A stretch of DNA of 64,000 bases from assembly GCA_024280115.1 (NCBI GenBank), contig JAJRQT010000195.1, positions 1-64,000 on the forward strand, written 5' to 3'. Source of the stretch: Bacteroidota bacterium. GTDB taxonomy: Bacteria > Bacteroidota > Bacteroidia > Cytophagales > Cyclobacteriaceae. The notes under the pieces are model-generated. The model made no database searches. It saw nothing but the letters and a program-made list of their open reading frames with translations, and had not been told where the DNA came from. Positions within the stretch are counted from its first letter, which is position 1; the number at the start of each line of letters is the position of its first letter. Shown one piece after another: positions 55,055-64,000 of the stretch. A program made the position numbers and the translations under genes.

Positions 55055-55190
55055 AATGATTTCGCTCGACGACCGAGCGTAGGTTGTAAAGGAGTTTTTC
55101 TCCCTCTGGAGGGAGATACAGAGCGAGGTATATAATATTCCGTACCTGCTTTGGGTCATTCTATGAAGACTCTGACTTTCTAATAAATTG
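55055..55190 (+). repeat. Dispersed repeat module R2, downstream copy
   Basis: Copy of the R2 unit (37 nt identical at 55082-55118) with the CTCCCTC-TG-GAGGGAG palindrome and the GTCATTCTATGAAGA tail. An R3-like GATTTCG start lies just before. Confidence 0.8.
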
Positions 55191-55243
55191 TTTCAGGTTG
55201 ATATAATACCCCATTGGCCAGAAAGGGCGCCAAATGGCAAAGT

Positions 55244-55421
55244 GAAATTATTTCAGATTTGAAGGAATCAACAAGGGTTTAGTTTTCCAATTAATTGCTT
55301 TCAGATTGCAAATCTGAAAGAGCTGTTACGAAAGGGCTAATGGAAATTCGAAAGAGCAATGCCCAATGATGTAGCTGGAAAAAGAATGAAAGATTTCGAT
55401 CGCATTGCAAATGACGACCGA
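55244..55421 (+). repeat. Dispersed repeat modules R1 and R3, downstream copy
   Basis: R1 (55244-55393) matches 51820-51968, with 39 nt identical around a TTTCAGATT palindrome. R3 (55392-55421) follows immediately, whereas in the upstream cluster the two are 270 nt apart. Confidence 0.8.
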
Positions 55422-55451
55422 GCGGTTTCCTGTCAGAAAGAGCGGGTTTTA

Positions 55452-56267
55452 TTACGCTTCGCTGCGAAATGAGAAAGCCTTCTTTGTATCTCTGAATTCC
55501 TCGATTAAATGAGCAAATAAATCAGGTGAGGTACTACCATAAAGCACATCGCTATAATAATCAGAGGCAATTTCTGCCTGCTGCTCTCTATTAAAATCTC
55601 TGAGATCTTTTCCAACTAACCCCACTGACCCTCCATATTGATAACCACCTTTTCTTTGTGCCACAAGGGCCTCTACAAGGTATTGAGTACCCACACGCTC
55701 CATCTGGCTGATATGAGCTAATTCATGTATAAGCCATTTCATGTCACTGTTGCCCGGAGCTACTTTGAGTTTTCTCGTGAAATTAATGGTATGAAAAGTC
55801 GTGACACCCATGTTTGTACTACCTGCAAACTTTGCGCCCAGCCAGGCGAGTAATGAAGCTTCATCAACTCTAATCTGCCAGTAGGGTATGCCTTTTCCAA
55901 ATACCTTTCTCGATTCTTCCAATTCCAGTTGAGTTAGCGTTCTTGAATTTGGTTTTATAATTTGAAACACCAAATCCAGCAATTCACCGATTAGCAGCAC
56001 ATCAATCGCTTTACTCAAAACCCTACCAGTCCAGGCGAGTATAGCAATGAGACTTTGCCCCAACCAACCGAGCCATTGTGCGGATTGTTTGAAAAGTAAT
56101 TTAAAACCATTAAAAAGGCCGATTATAAAATATATTGGTCCACGGACGATGTGAATAATTATCAGAAGAAGCCTTCTGGGTAATTGATTAATTATGGCCC
56201 AAAATATTGCTCCAATTGATTTTAAGACATTCCATAGATAGTTGCCAATACTGTTGATTATCTTCAT
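55452..56267 (-). CDS. Membrane-anchored HExxH metallopeptidase-like protein
   Basis: I start the protein at the ATG at 56267; the longer frame from 56312 adds no clear leader. The N-terminal 105 residues contain several hydrophobic helices (about 15-30, 33-53 and 70-95), so it is an inner-membrane protein. The soluble part holds H181-E182-L-A-H185, a zinc HExxH site in WLIHELAHISQMERVG, and a later EQQAEIASDYY that may provide the third ligand. It resembles DUF4157-like metallopeptidase domains. Substrate unknown. It lies downstream of the flotillin repeat cluster on the other strand. Confidence 0.78.
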   Translation of the reverse strand: MKIINSIGNYLWNVLKSIGAIFWAIINQLPRRLLLIIIHIVRGPIYFIIGLFNGFKLLFKQSAQWLGWLGQSLIAILAWTGRVLSKAIDVLLIGELLDLVFQIIKPNSRTLTQLELEESRKVFGKGIPYWQIRVDEASLLAWLGAKFAGSTNMGVTTFHTINFTRKLKVAPGNSDMKWLIHELAHISQMERVGTQYLVEALVAQRKGGYQYGGSVGLVGKDLRDFNREQQAEIASDYYSDVLYGSTSPDLFAHLIEEFRDTKKAFSFRSEA

Positions 56268-56473
56268 TGATAGTAGGTTAATTTCCACCCTCCTATAATA
56301 TAGGAATCCCAAACATTTCCTGCAAGGTATTTACCGAAGGATGTGATGGTTTTCGTGCAATTTTCATTAGCGGTTTACTTCTTTACATTTACCTAATCAT
56401 CTTATCTAAGTGACATTAATTCATAATTTCCTATTTTCACAATTTCAATTCTAAAACTTTACAGGAAAAGAAA

Positions 56474-57493
56474 ATGCAAAGAAAATCATGGCGTATGTTG
56501 CCAAAGGCCGGTTCTATTGACAATCTGAAACTTGTGGATGAGCCAATTAATGACCCGGAAGTAAATGAAGTGCAAATTGAAGTAAAGGCCATCGGTTTTA
56601 ATTTCGCCGATATTTTTGCCATGTTTGGATTGTACGAAGCCACACCGGAAGGATCTTTTATCCCAGGGTTGGAATTTTCGGGGTTGGTTGTTAAAATGGG
56701 AAAGGGGGTCAAAGCAATCAATATTGGGAAGGAAGTAATGGGAGTAACTAAATTCGGGGGCTATACTTCTCACCTGAATATTGATCCGGATTACCTAGTC
56801 GATCTTCCCAAAACATGGAATTTTGAAGAAGGCGCATCCTATCTCGTACAGGCTCTGACGGCCTATTATGGTCTGATAGAATTGGGTAATTTGAAAAAAG
56901 GCCAAACGGTATTGGTGCAAAGTGCCACCGGTGGTGTTGGTATTTGGGCAAACCGGATTGCGAAGCAATTTGATGCCTTTACCATTGGGTGTGTAGGCAA
57001 TAGCTCGAAACTCAATTTTCTGGTAGCGGAAGGCTATGATCATGGATTTGTAAGAGGGGCAACATTTAAATCAGATCTTAAAAAGGCACTTGGAGGCCGT
57101 GAATTGAATATTATCATGGAATGTATAGGAGGGAAGGTGCTGAAGGATAGTTACGCAACATTAGCTCCCGAAGGCAGAATGATTGTTTATGGTTCAGCGA
57201 GATATGCGCAACCACGGGCAAGGCCGAATTACTTCAAATTAGTGTGGCTTTTTCTTAAAAGGCCAATGTTAGACCCTCAAAAAATGATTGAGCAAAACAA
57301 ATCTGTCATGGGTTTCAACCTCATTTATTTGTATGAAAAGGCAGGATTACTCCATGAAGTATTGGAGAAATTGAGTAAAATGGATTTGGGAAAGCCTTAT
57401 GTCGGTCATGTCTTTGAGTTCGAACATTTGAAAGATGCGGTGAAACTTTTTCAGACAGGGCAGACGACAGGAAAGGTAGTTGTCAGGATTTAG
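56474..57493 (+). CDS. Quinone-oxidoreductase-like MDR protein (VAT-1 type)
   Basis: A 339-aa medium-chain reductase without zinc residues: the N-terminal catalytic domain has a GFNFADIFAMFGLY stretch, and the Rossmann part has the AxxGGVG motif (SATGGVGIWA). This fits the quinone reductase/VAT-1 subgroup that uses NADPH. Cytoplasmic. The start at 56474 follows a weak purine stretch. It is divergent from the HExxH gene. Substrate cannot be inferred. Confidence 0.86.
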   Translation: MQRKSWRMLPKAGSIDNLKLVDEPINDPEVNEVQIEVKAIGFNFADIFAMFGLYEATPEGSFIPGLEFSGLVVKMGKGVKAINIGKEVMGVTKFGGYTSHLNIDPDYLVDLPKTWNFEEGASYLVQALTAYYGLIELGNLKKGQTVLVQSATGGVGIWANRIAKQFDAFTIGCVGNSSKLNFLVAEGYDHGFVRGATFKSDLKKALGGRELNIIMECIGGKVLKDSYATLAPEGRMIVYGSARYAQPRARPNYFKLVWLFLKRPMLDPQKMIEQNKSVMGFNLIYLYEKAGLLHEVLEKLSKMDLGKPYVGHVFEFEHLKDAVKLFQTGQTTGKVVVRI

Positions 57494-58134
57494 CGTTGAA
57501 TATTTCTTGTATTCTGGCAGTTTGTTGAAAGAATTGGATAAAATTCTTAAAAGCGGGAGCTCATTTTTTTTTAATTGACCTTAATTGAGAAAAATCTTTT
57601 TTCTCCTTTGAAATGGTGAGTTGGCAATGAAACCGAACATCAGATAATTGTGGTAAGGGATAAACTGTGATAAATATTACTCAGGCCTTGTTCATTAAAA
57701 AAAATCCAATAATTATTATTCATTGAGTTTCTTTGTAAAAATGATTGCTTACTATATTGTTATAGGTTGGCAAACCTCAATTATGTTATAAAACTCATTA
57801 TTATATGGCTAATTCTTAAATTATTCATATAAATATTACACTCAACTAAATAGCCCTCATTGGATTGTTAATGAATTTCGATGATTTTTACATAGAATGT
57901 TATATAACAAAAGATTAAAAGCTACTTAGCATTGTATGATTGAACCAGAAATATCGTTCACAGCGATATTTTTTAAATCTACTTAAAATAATAAATGAAC
58001 TTTTTATAGAGATTTTATTTTCTAAAGTAGAATTAAGTTATGCAGTGGATTATGGGTATTTATTCTAATTTTTTTTTAGAAACATTCACATTCAACAAAG
58101 GAGTATTTTTAAAAGAGACAATAAAATTATAGTC
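57494..58134. other. AT-rich intergenic region before the giant gene
   Basis: About 640 nt with no gene or strong hairpin. A purine-rich GGAG occurs near 58100, too far from the start to be a Shine-Dalgarno site. The promoter of the giant gene must lie here but I could not place it. Confidence 0.5.
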
Positions 58135-61100
58135 ATGTCTGGTTTTTTTTATAAAGGGAGAATAAGAAGGCTTATATTCTTGATAGGCTTAATAGTATTT
58201 TTCATTTTTACTGGTATTACAAATTCAAATGCGCAGGACGTTTATGCTATTGTAAACAATGGAAATTGGAATAGTGGAAGTACCTGGTCTTTAAGTTCGG
58301 GAGGGGTTGCTTGTGGATGTACTCCTGACGCAAATACGAGTGCTCATATTGGAGAAGCCGGCGCTATGCGGGTACAATTTAATGTAGATGGCAATGCAAA
58401 GGGCTTGACGATTTATAATAATGGAGTATTGGATTGGACAAGTAACAATCGTGAATTATACATTAATAATGGGGGACAATTGGATGTCCAACTTGGAGGA
58501 GTACTTGATGAAAATGGAAGTGGTACCGCCCAGATTATATATTTAGATGCCACTTCAACTTCACTAATTGTCAATGGAAGCCTGAATATTGATAGAATAC
58601 GCTATGATGGAGGAGGAACGCATTCTATATCAGGAAGTGGCACTTTAATGATAGAAGATGATTTTGAGTTGAATAGTGCTGTAACAGTATCTTCTAGCCA
58701 TACAAATTTTACAGTTACAGATCGATTTGAATATTTAAGCAATAATGCCTCATTTACCAACACAGGAACCCTTACCGTAAATAATGATATCTTAATGTCG
58801 AACTCCGGTTCTGCTTTTTCAAATTCTTCAACTGTGAATATTGCTGATGATATTATAGTAAATGGCGCAAATTCTTCAATCACAAATACGGGGAATCTGA
58901 ATCTGAATGGTGCCGGTAGCAGTGACATTGTACTTCAAGCTGACAATATTACCATTACCAATACTGGCGGGAATATAGTTGTAGGGGATGATATAAACTG
59001 CAATTCATCCAGTACCAACCTGGCATTTTCCAATACCGGAACAATCAATATTGCTGATGATTTATTAATTCTGGGGACTAGCACGTCTTTTACAAATACA
59101 AATACAATTACTTTTACTGGTAGCGATGGAGATATATTTTTACGAGCTGATAACATCACGTTTACAAATACCGGGGGGACAATTACAATAACTGATGACA
59201 TTGCGGTAAATACAAGCGGCACAAACCTGACCTTTACCAACAGTGGTACAATTAGTTTAACCGGTGCCTCTAATAGTGATTTTACAATACAAGGAGCAGG
59301 ATCATCGATTTCCAATACAAACATTCTTAGCCTAGGCGGAACAGATGGAGACATAGTGTTTCAAGCCGATAACATTTCTTTTAACAATAATGGAGGAACG
59401 TTGTCTATAGGAGACGATATTTCAGGCAATTCATCAAGTACAAATCTTGCATTTACGAATTCAGGTGCGGTAACTGTAACCGGAGATATGATTCTAAATG
59501 GTGCGCCTACGGTGGTAACAAATAGTGGGTCTATAAATGTAGGGGTGACCCTGACTCTTGGAGGTAGTAATTCAGTTTTAACAAACTTATTAGGAGGAAC
59601 TATTATTGCAGCAAATGATCTTTCATTAAGAGGGGGTAATTCAACAGTAAACAATACAGGGGTTATTAATTTAACAGATGATTTTAGGTTCAGGTCAAAC
59701 GATAATACATTAAATAATAATGGAACACTTACCAGTGACGACATTGCTTTTGAAGAGGATAATTGCACCATTGTAAATGATGGGACAATTACGGTCGGTG
59801 ATGACATCAATGTTGGAAGTGGCGATAACGATAATACCATTACAAATAATGCTTCCGGAACATTTTCAGTATTATCGAGAATAGGCTTAGGCAGCACTAC
59901 AAATCGTTTTCGTGTAAATAACTATGGTATATTTAACCTGGCTGAAGAAATAAACAGTGGCCCTACAGGTGTAAATGCACCAAGCTGGTACAACTATGCA
60001 GGAGCCACAGCCAATTTTTCGGATAATGATGTTGATAATAATAATAGGCTACTATTGTATGCCAACTACAATGCCAACACCATCAATTACAATGGCAACC
60101 TGAATCAGGACATTGTCACTCCACAAGATGCATATTGGAATTTAACCCTTTCCGGTACATCGATCAAAGAAACTCAAGCTAATCTTGACATCAACGGAAA
60201 TGTAAGCATTGAGGGAAGTGCTGGCTTAAACCCCAATACCAACAACAATAATCTGACAATTGCCGGTAACTGGACCAATACAAGCACGAATGGCAATGCC
60301 TTCGATCAGGGTACAGAAACAGTAACTTTTGATGGAGGCAGTCTGCAAACCATCACCAACGCTTCCGGAGAGTTTTTTTATAATGTGGATTTCACCAATG
60401 TAGCGGGATTTGTAGGTAGTGGTAACATTACTACTACTGGGACTCTATCTATGACCGCAGGTATTATTAATATGGGTACGGATAAATTGGTACTTGGAGA
60501 TGCAATTACAAACGAGGGAATATTCAATTATACTTCCGGGACTGTAATCGGAAAATTTGAACGCTGGATTGCAAATGCATCTACCGCTACATACAGCTTT
60601 CCTGTGGGGACTGTTAGTAATACAAATACAGCTAATATCGATCTGAATTCCGGAACCACCGGAGGCTCCCTGATAGCAGAATATGTAACAACCAACCCGG
60701 GAACAGTGGGCCTGCCCTTGACTGATGGTTTATCAACGGTTTCATCTACATTTTCTGAAGGATACTGGACGTTTACTGCAGCCAACAGCTTTGCAAATAG
60801 TGACTTTGACCTTACCCTTGACGGTTCAGGAATGACCTCAGAAACTTTCGACGCATATACACGCATTTTATCCAGGGCGACATCAGGGAACGACTGGATT
60901 GTAGAAGGTAGCCACCTTCCGGGTGTCGATCCGCTCGCTAATCGCGCAGGAATGACCACCCTTTCAGCTGAATTTGCCCTGGGAGTTGGAGATACACCTG
61001 CAGCAGCAACTACCTGGTACACTTTAGGTGGAGGAGGAAACTGGAATGATCCAACTACATGGACGCAGGATGGAACCGGTAGTTTGCCTTTACCAGTAGG

Positions 61101-64000
61101 TGGGGGCGTACCGGCTACGCAAGATCATGTCGTGATTTTGAGTGGCGCAACTGTGACGATGAACCTAAATAATGTGACCATCTCAAGTATGGAATTAAAT
61201 GGGGAACTGTTTGTGGGAACAACATCCGGTCATGATTTTACACTTATTTCAGGAAATGGGCATATATATCTTCAGGGATCCGGAGGATTGGATAATTTTC
61301 CCGATGGAGTGACTTCTCTGTTTGCGGATGCTTCGGTAGGAGGCACAGTTGAGTACAACGGTTCAGGATTGATATTAGATACCCAACGTGAATTCAATCA
61401 TTTAATTCTCAACCTGAATAACAATTCGGACGTACTGGTTCTGCTGAATGACCTGACGATAAATGGCAATTTTACACTTACTAAAGGAGTATTTCAGATC
61501 AATGATAACTCGGCAACAACGATTTTAAACCTGACAGTCAATGGAACCGCATTGGTTGATGCAAATGCTTCTATGGCTGTTGGTCAGGGCAATACCATTG
61601 GCGCATATACCATCCAGGGGAGCAATATGCCCGGAGTAGGTAATTATCACAATATTTTCCACCAGGTAACTTTTAGTGGTGATTTCACTAATAACGGTTC
61701 AGTAAGATTCACTAATCAGGCTGCGCCGGTATATAACGAATTTACCTCGACCGGAGCTGTCACTGTTCGATTCAAAGGAGCAGCAGATAATACTATGAGC
61801 CTTTTTGGAACCACAGATTTCTACAACCTTATCATCGACAAAGGAAACGACCAGACATATGAATTAGAAATCAATTCGAATAATGTATCCAATTTTAGTC
61901 TTTTTGGACCCAATAGCGTTGGGAGGGTTCAAAGTGCTCCTTTTTCAGAGGCAAATCCCGAAGTTAGAAAAGCATTGTGGATCTTTAACGGAACTCTTCA
62001 TCTAACAGGAAGTATCAGTATTCCTACCCTATCAGAAGGAAATCAGAACGGTGGAAATGGTGATTACCCTATTGGTCAAAATGCAGCAATGTGGATAGAC
62101 GGAGTAAATGTGGCTGTTTATTCAACTGCAGATGACATAAGCGAGGTGCCTGCAGGAGCTACTGGAATAAATGCCACAGGTAGCAGTAGCAGCAATCAGG
62201 CTTTATCGCTCTATGGATTGTTCCGCATTTCTAATGGTTTTTTTGGAACGAGAGCTAGTGGAGGATTTATTTTTTGGAATGCTGCGGCCGGTAATGTTTT
62301 AGTTGAAGGAGGTACAGTGAATGTATCGCAGTTACGCTCTGCAGGCGGAGGCGCCGGAACAAATAGTTATATTCAAAGTGGTGGAACGGTAATTGTACGA
62401 GGACGGTCAGGACAAGCCGGAGAAGTTACCACAGCTTATGCCTTATTTAGTATGCATTTGCCGGACGGTGTTTTCAATATGTCGGGCGGTACACTCCAGG
62501 TATATGGTGAACGCGGTGGAGGATCTGTTTTTATCAACAGCGATCCCGGATTTTACAGTATTTCCGGTGGTGATGTTATCGTTGAGAACTGGACCGGGAC
62601 GAATGCAGAAATTGCATCCAATGCGCCATTTTGGAACCTGACGTTGGACAAAAATGGAGGAAGCGCTACACAAATTGAATTGATCACAAATACTGTCCAG
62701 GGAGAGACGATATTGAATCCGGATTTGGTAATCTTAAATAACCTGACCATTAAAACTGGCGTTACCTTTGATCACAATGGCAATGATGTTGAGATCGGCA
62801 GTGACTTTGTCATTGAAAATGGGGGAGATTACGTATATGACAGTTCAAAGAAAAATACGACTATCATCAATGGTGTGGACAACAGTGTTATGGCATTCTA
62901 TAACCGAACAGGTGGCATAAATGATGAGCAACGTTTTTGGAATTTAACTATTGATAAATTAAGTGAAAAGACAATAAGTCTTGCTTCAGGTAAGACCGAT
63001 CTTACTGGAAATGAAAATAACCTGTTAAGGATTGAAGGTGATTTCTTTAAATTATTGAGTGGCACATTAGACCAGGGAGCACATAGCATCCGGTTGTATG
63101 CAGATACCCTGGTAAATTACGATGATTTAACTGTATTTGATATTACCGTGACTGATGAAAGTGACCCCAATGGGAGAAATGACTTATTGAAATTCAGGGA
63201 TGATGGAGGTCCGGCAGCTATCTTTATTACGGCAGATACATCTCGATTTGGAGGAATAAAGCAAAACAGTTCCGACAAGGTGATGACACTGATCAGTGAT
63301 GTGAAAATTGACTACTTCCTGTATAAGCACGGGAGAATGAATTTACAGGATAATAAATTAACCATAGATGTGTTGGATACCTCGCCAAACGCAAATGCCG
63401 ATAACGGAACCTGTAATAATTGTTTTTCTGTTTCAGATATGTTTGTCTTGGACGGAAATGCTTCAGACGGGGGATTATCCATATATATTCCTTCAAATGG
63501 ATTAAATCCGGTGGATGGAACAGCGGTTTTTGAGTTTCCATTCGGTATGGGACTTGATGGATTTGATGCAACCGGCGCAAATTCAAAATATACACCTGCT
63601 TTTGCCACCATTAGTAACGCAACAGATAGCGGATATGTTAATCTCCGCCCTGTGGATAAGGTGTTGGCAACGACGAATCCAACCGGTGATGTTTTATCCT
63701 ATTATTGGCGTGTTGATTATAGTGGTTTCACTTCTGGCAATAAACCGGATATCGAGTATCAATTTACCTATAATGACATAGATTTAGACGGTTCTGGTAA
63801 TGAAGCGAGTTTCGTTCCGGGGAAAGTATTAGATGATACCCCATTTACCAGGTCGAGTGAAATTCCTGCCAACATAAATACGACAACAAATGTGATTACC
63901 TTCAATGGTGATTTGGGAGGAGGAGAACCTCCATTCAACTTAGAGCTTGCTAATTATACCGCAGGTGAACCTACAAGGTTTACCGGAAGTGTGGAGGTGT
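58135..64000 (+). CDS. Giant secreted adhesin-like repeat protein (cut by the window end)
   Basis: A single open frame from ATG 58135 to the window end, more than 1,955 codons without a stop (checked line by line). The N-terminus has basic residues, a hydrophobic run and a likely signal cleavage after SNA before QD (about residue 36), so it is secreted. After a Trp/Gly-rich module at about 41-52 (GNWNSGSTWS), residues about 180-600 are Asn/Thr/Ser-rich with a repeating pattern typical of parallel beta-helices or filamentous adhesins. A second GNWNDPTTW module at about 967 is followed by a DHVVI segment and further repeats. Later parts hold a Cys-bearing CNNC-like stretch near 1760. The C-terminus, possibly a T9SS sorting domain, is outside the window. 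Likely surface adhesion; no enzyme domain recognised. Confidence 0.88.
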   Translation, partial: MSGFFYKGRIRRLIFLIGLIVFFIFTGITNSNAQDVYAIVNNGNWNSGSTWSLSSGGVACGCTPDANTSAHIGEAGAMRVQFNVDGNAKGLTIYNNGVLDWTSNNRELYINNGGQLDVQLGGVLDENGSGTAQIIYLDATSTSLIVNGSLNIDRIRYDGGGTHSISGSGTLMIEDDFELNSAVTVSSSHTNFTVTDRFEYLSNNASFTNTGTLTVNNDILMSNSGSAFSNSSTVNIADDIIVNGANSSITNTGNLNLNGAGSSDIVLQADNITITNTGGNIVVGDDINCNSSSTNLAFSNTGTINIADDLLILGTSTSFTNTNTITFTGSDGDIFLRADNITFTNTGGTITITDDIAVNTSGTNLTFTNSGTISLTGASNSDFTIQGAGSSISNTNILSLGGTDGDIVFQADNISFNNNGGTLSIGDDISGNSSSTNLAFTNSGAVTVTGDMILNGAPTVVTNSGSINVGVTLTLGGSNSVLTNLLGGTIIAANDLSLRGGNSTVNNTGVINLTDDFRFRSNDNTLNNNGTLTSDDIAFEEDNCTIVNDGTITVGDDINVGSGDNDNTITNNASGTFSVLSRIGLGSTTNRFRVNNYGIFNLAEEINSGPTGVNAPSWYNYAGATANFSDNDVDNNNRLLLYANYNANTINYNGNLNQDIVTPQDAYWNLTLSGTSIKETQANLDINGNVSIEGSAGLNPNTNNNNLTIAGNWTNTSTNGNAFDQGTETVTFDGGSLQTITNASGEFFYNVDFTNVAGFVGSGNITTTGTLSMTAGIINMGTDKLVLGDAITNEGIFNYTSGTVIGKFERWIANASTATYSFPVGTVSNTNTANIDLNSGTTGGSLIAEYVTTNPGTVGLPLTDGLSTVSSTFSEGYWTFTAANSFANSDFDLTLDGSGMTSETFDAYTRILSRATSGNDWIVEGSHLPGVDPLANRAGMTTLSAEFALGVGDTPAAATTWYTLGGGGNWNDPTTWTQDGTGSLPLPVGGGVPATQDHVVILSGATVTMNLNNVTISSMELNGELFVGTTSGHDFTLISGNGHIYLQGSGGLDNFPDGVTSLFADASVGGTVEYNGSGLILDTQREFNHLILNLNNNSDVLVLLNDLTINGNFTLTKGVFQINDNSATTILNLTVNGTALVDANASMAVGQGNTIGAYTIQGSNMPGVGNYHNIFHQVTFSGDFTNNGSVRFTNQAAPVYNEFTSTGAVTVRFKGAADNTMSLFGTTDFYNLIIDKGNDQTYELEINSNNVSNFSLFGPNSVGRVQSAPFSEANPEVRKALWIFNGTLHLTGSISIPTLSEGNQNGGNGDYPIGQNAAMWIDGVNVAVYSTADDISEVPAGATGINATGSSSSNQALSLYGLFRISNGFFGTRASGGFIFWNAAAGNVLVEGGTVNVSQLRSAGGGAGTNSYIQSGGTVIVRGRSGQAGEVTTAYALFSMHLPDGVFNMSGGTLQVYGERGGGSVFINSDPGFYSISGGDVIVENWTGTNAEIASNAPFWNLTLDKNGGSATQIELITNTVQGETILNPDLVILNNLTIKTGVTFDHNGNDVEIGSDFVIENGGDYVYDSSKKNTTIINGVDNSVMAFYNRTGGINDEQRFWNLTIDKLSEKTISLASGKTDLTGNENNLLRIEGDFFKLLSGTLDQGAHSIRLYADTLVNYDDLTVFDITVTDESDPNGRNDLLKFRDDGGPAAIFITADTSRFGGIKQNSSDKVMTLISDVKIDYFLYKHGRMNLQDNKLTIDVLDTSPNANADNGTCNNCFSVSDMFVLDGNASDGGLSIYIPSNGLNPVDGTAVFEFPFGMGLDGFDATGANSKYTPAFATISNATDSGYVNLRPVDKVLATTNPTGDVLSYYWRVDYSGFTSGNKPDIEYQFTYNDIDLDGSGNEASFVPGKVLDDTPFTRSSEIPANINTTTNVITFNGDLGGGEPPFNLELANYTAGEPTRFTGSVEV
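58939..59520 (+). repeat. Internal repeats in the giant protein
   Basis: Three copies begin with ADNI (58939, 59146 and 59365; spacing 207 and 219 nt). Each has the pattern ADNI-[TS]-[IF]-x-N-x-GG-x4-DDI-x2-N-x-S, then TNL-x-F-x-NSG, so the protein repeat is about 69-73 residues. The DNA copies are similar but not identical, which fits old duplications. Confidence 0.75.

Larger units (their letters stand above)
54900..55451. other. Intergenic repeat cluster after the flotillin operon
   Basis: About 550 nt without a gene, made up mostly of modules shared with the region before the operon, but in a different order (R2, R1, then R3). The next gene is on the minus strand. Confidence 0.6.

Noticed and set aside
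58602..61022. Minus-strand frames of 108-178 codons inside the giant gene (58602-58928, 58935-59354, 59361-59897, 60528-61022)
   Set aside because: They are antisense to a continuous plus-strand frame. Their composition (many Pro, Val, Ser and Ile in a repetitive order) mirrors the coding repeats.

Overview
The window reads as a chromosomal segment of a free-living, probably marine or aquatic member of the Bacteroidota (Cytophagia-like). Reasons: AT-rich DNA, almost no Shine-Dalgarno sequences, several copies of the Bacteroidota promoter element TAnnTTTG (sometimes with an upstream TTG), many lipoproteins with Bacteroidota-type lipoboxes, CRTAC1/ASPIC-type FG-GAP lipoproteins, Tat-exported Gfo/Idh/MocA oxidoreductases, a SprB-like repeat lipoprotein, PorT-like barrels, and the gene set miaB - sigma54 activator - lptE - TPR protein - secG beside groESL. 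No tRNA, rRNA, CRISPR array, prophage or intact insertion sequence was found.

Region 1 (about 0.1-26.2 kb) is a carbohydrate locus dominated by oxidoreductases rather than SusC/SusD transporters. It has a zinc-type sugar dehydrogenase, three Gfo/Idh/MocA proteins (two with Tat signals), two xylose-isomerase-like TIM barrels (one exported and 9 nt behind an exported oxidoreductase), a PQQ/cytochrome c lipoprotein dehydrogenase followed by an SDR, a GH127-type and a GH29-type glycosidase, a large FG-GAP/ASPIC lipoprotein and a UroD/MtaA-like methyltransferase-fold protein. My inference is an exported oxidise-then-cleave route for unusual or modified glycosides, combined with ordinary hydrolases. 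This is the best candidate for an undescribed system here.

Region 2 (26.4-36.9 kb) holds membrane, stress and regulatory genes. There are two cold-shock-domain proteins, a SprB/cytochrome-like lipoprotein, an ECF sigma factor followed by a barrel gene broken by a frameshift and a stop, a Crp/Fnr regulator with a Crp-like palindrome in front of a DUF2892 gene, and a likely small RNA with its own promoter and terminator at 33.4-33.5 kb. Aminopeptidase P, a TerB-like protein and an NRDE protein follow.

Region 3 (37.0-50.4 kb) is housekeeping: gmd-fcl (GDP-L-fucose synthesis), groS-groL, secG, lptE, an AAA sigma54 activator, miaB, pabB, a gamma-carbonic-anhydrase-like protein and a YpdA-like reductase. 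Two palindromes precede groS, and one 13-mer from that region recurs in front of miaB.

Region 4 (50.5-57.5 kb) carries a PorT-like barrel, a transposase relic, and a NfeD-flotillin operon bracketed on both sides by the same dispersed repeat modules. A membrane-anchored HExxH protein and a VAT-1-like reductase come next. From 58135 to the window edge a single open frame of more than 1,950 codons encodes a secreted, repetitive adhesin-like protein that is cut off by the end of the window.
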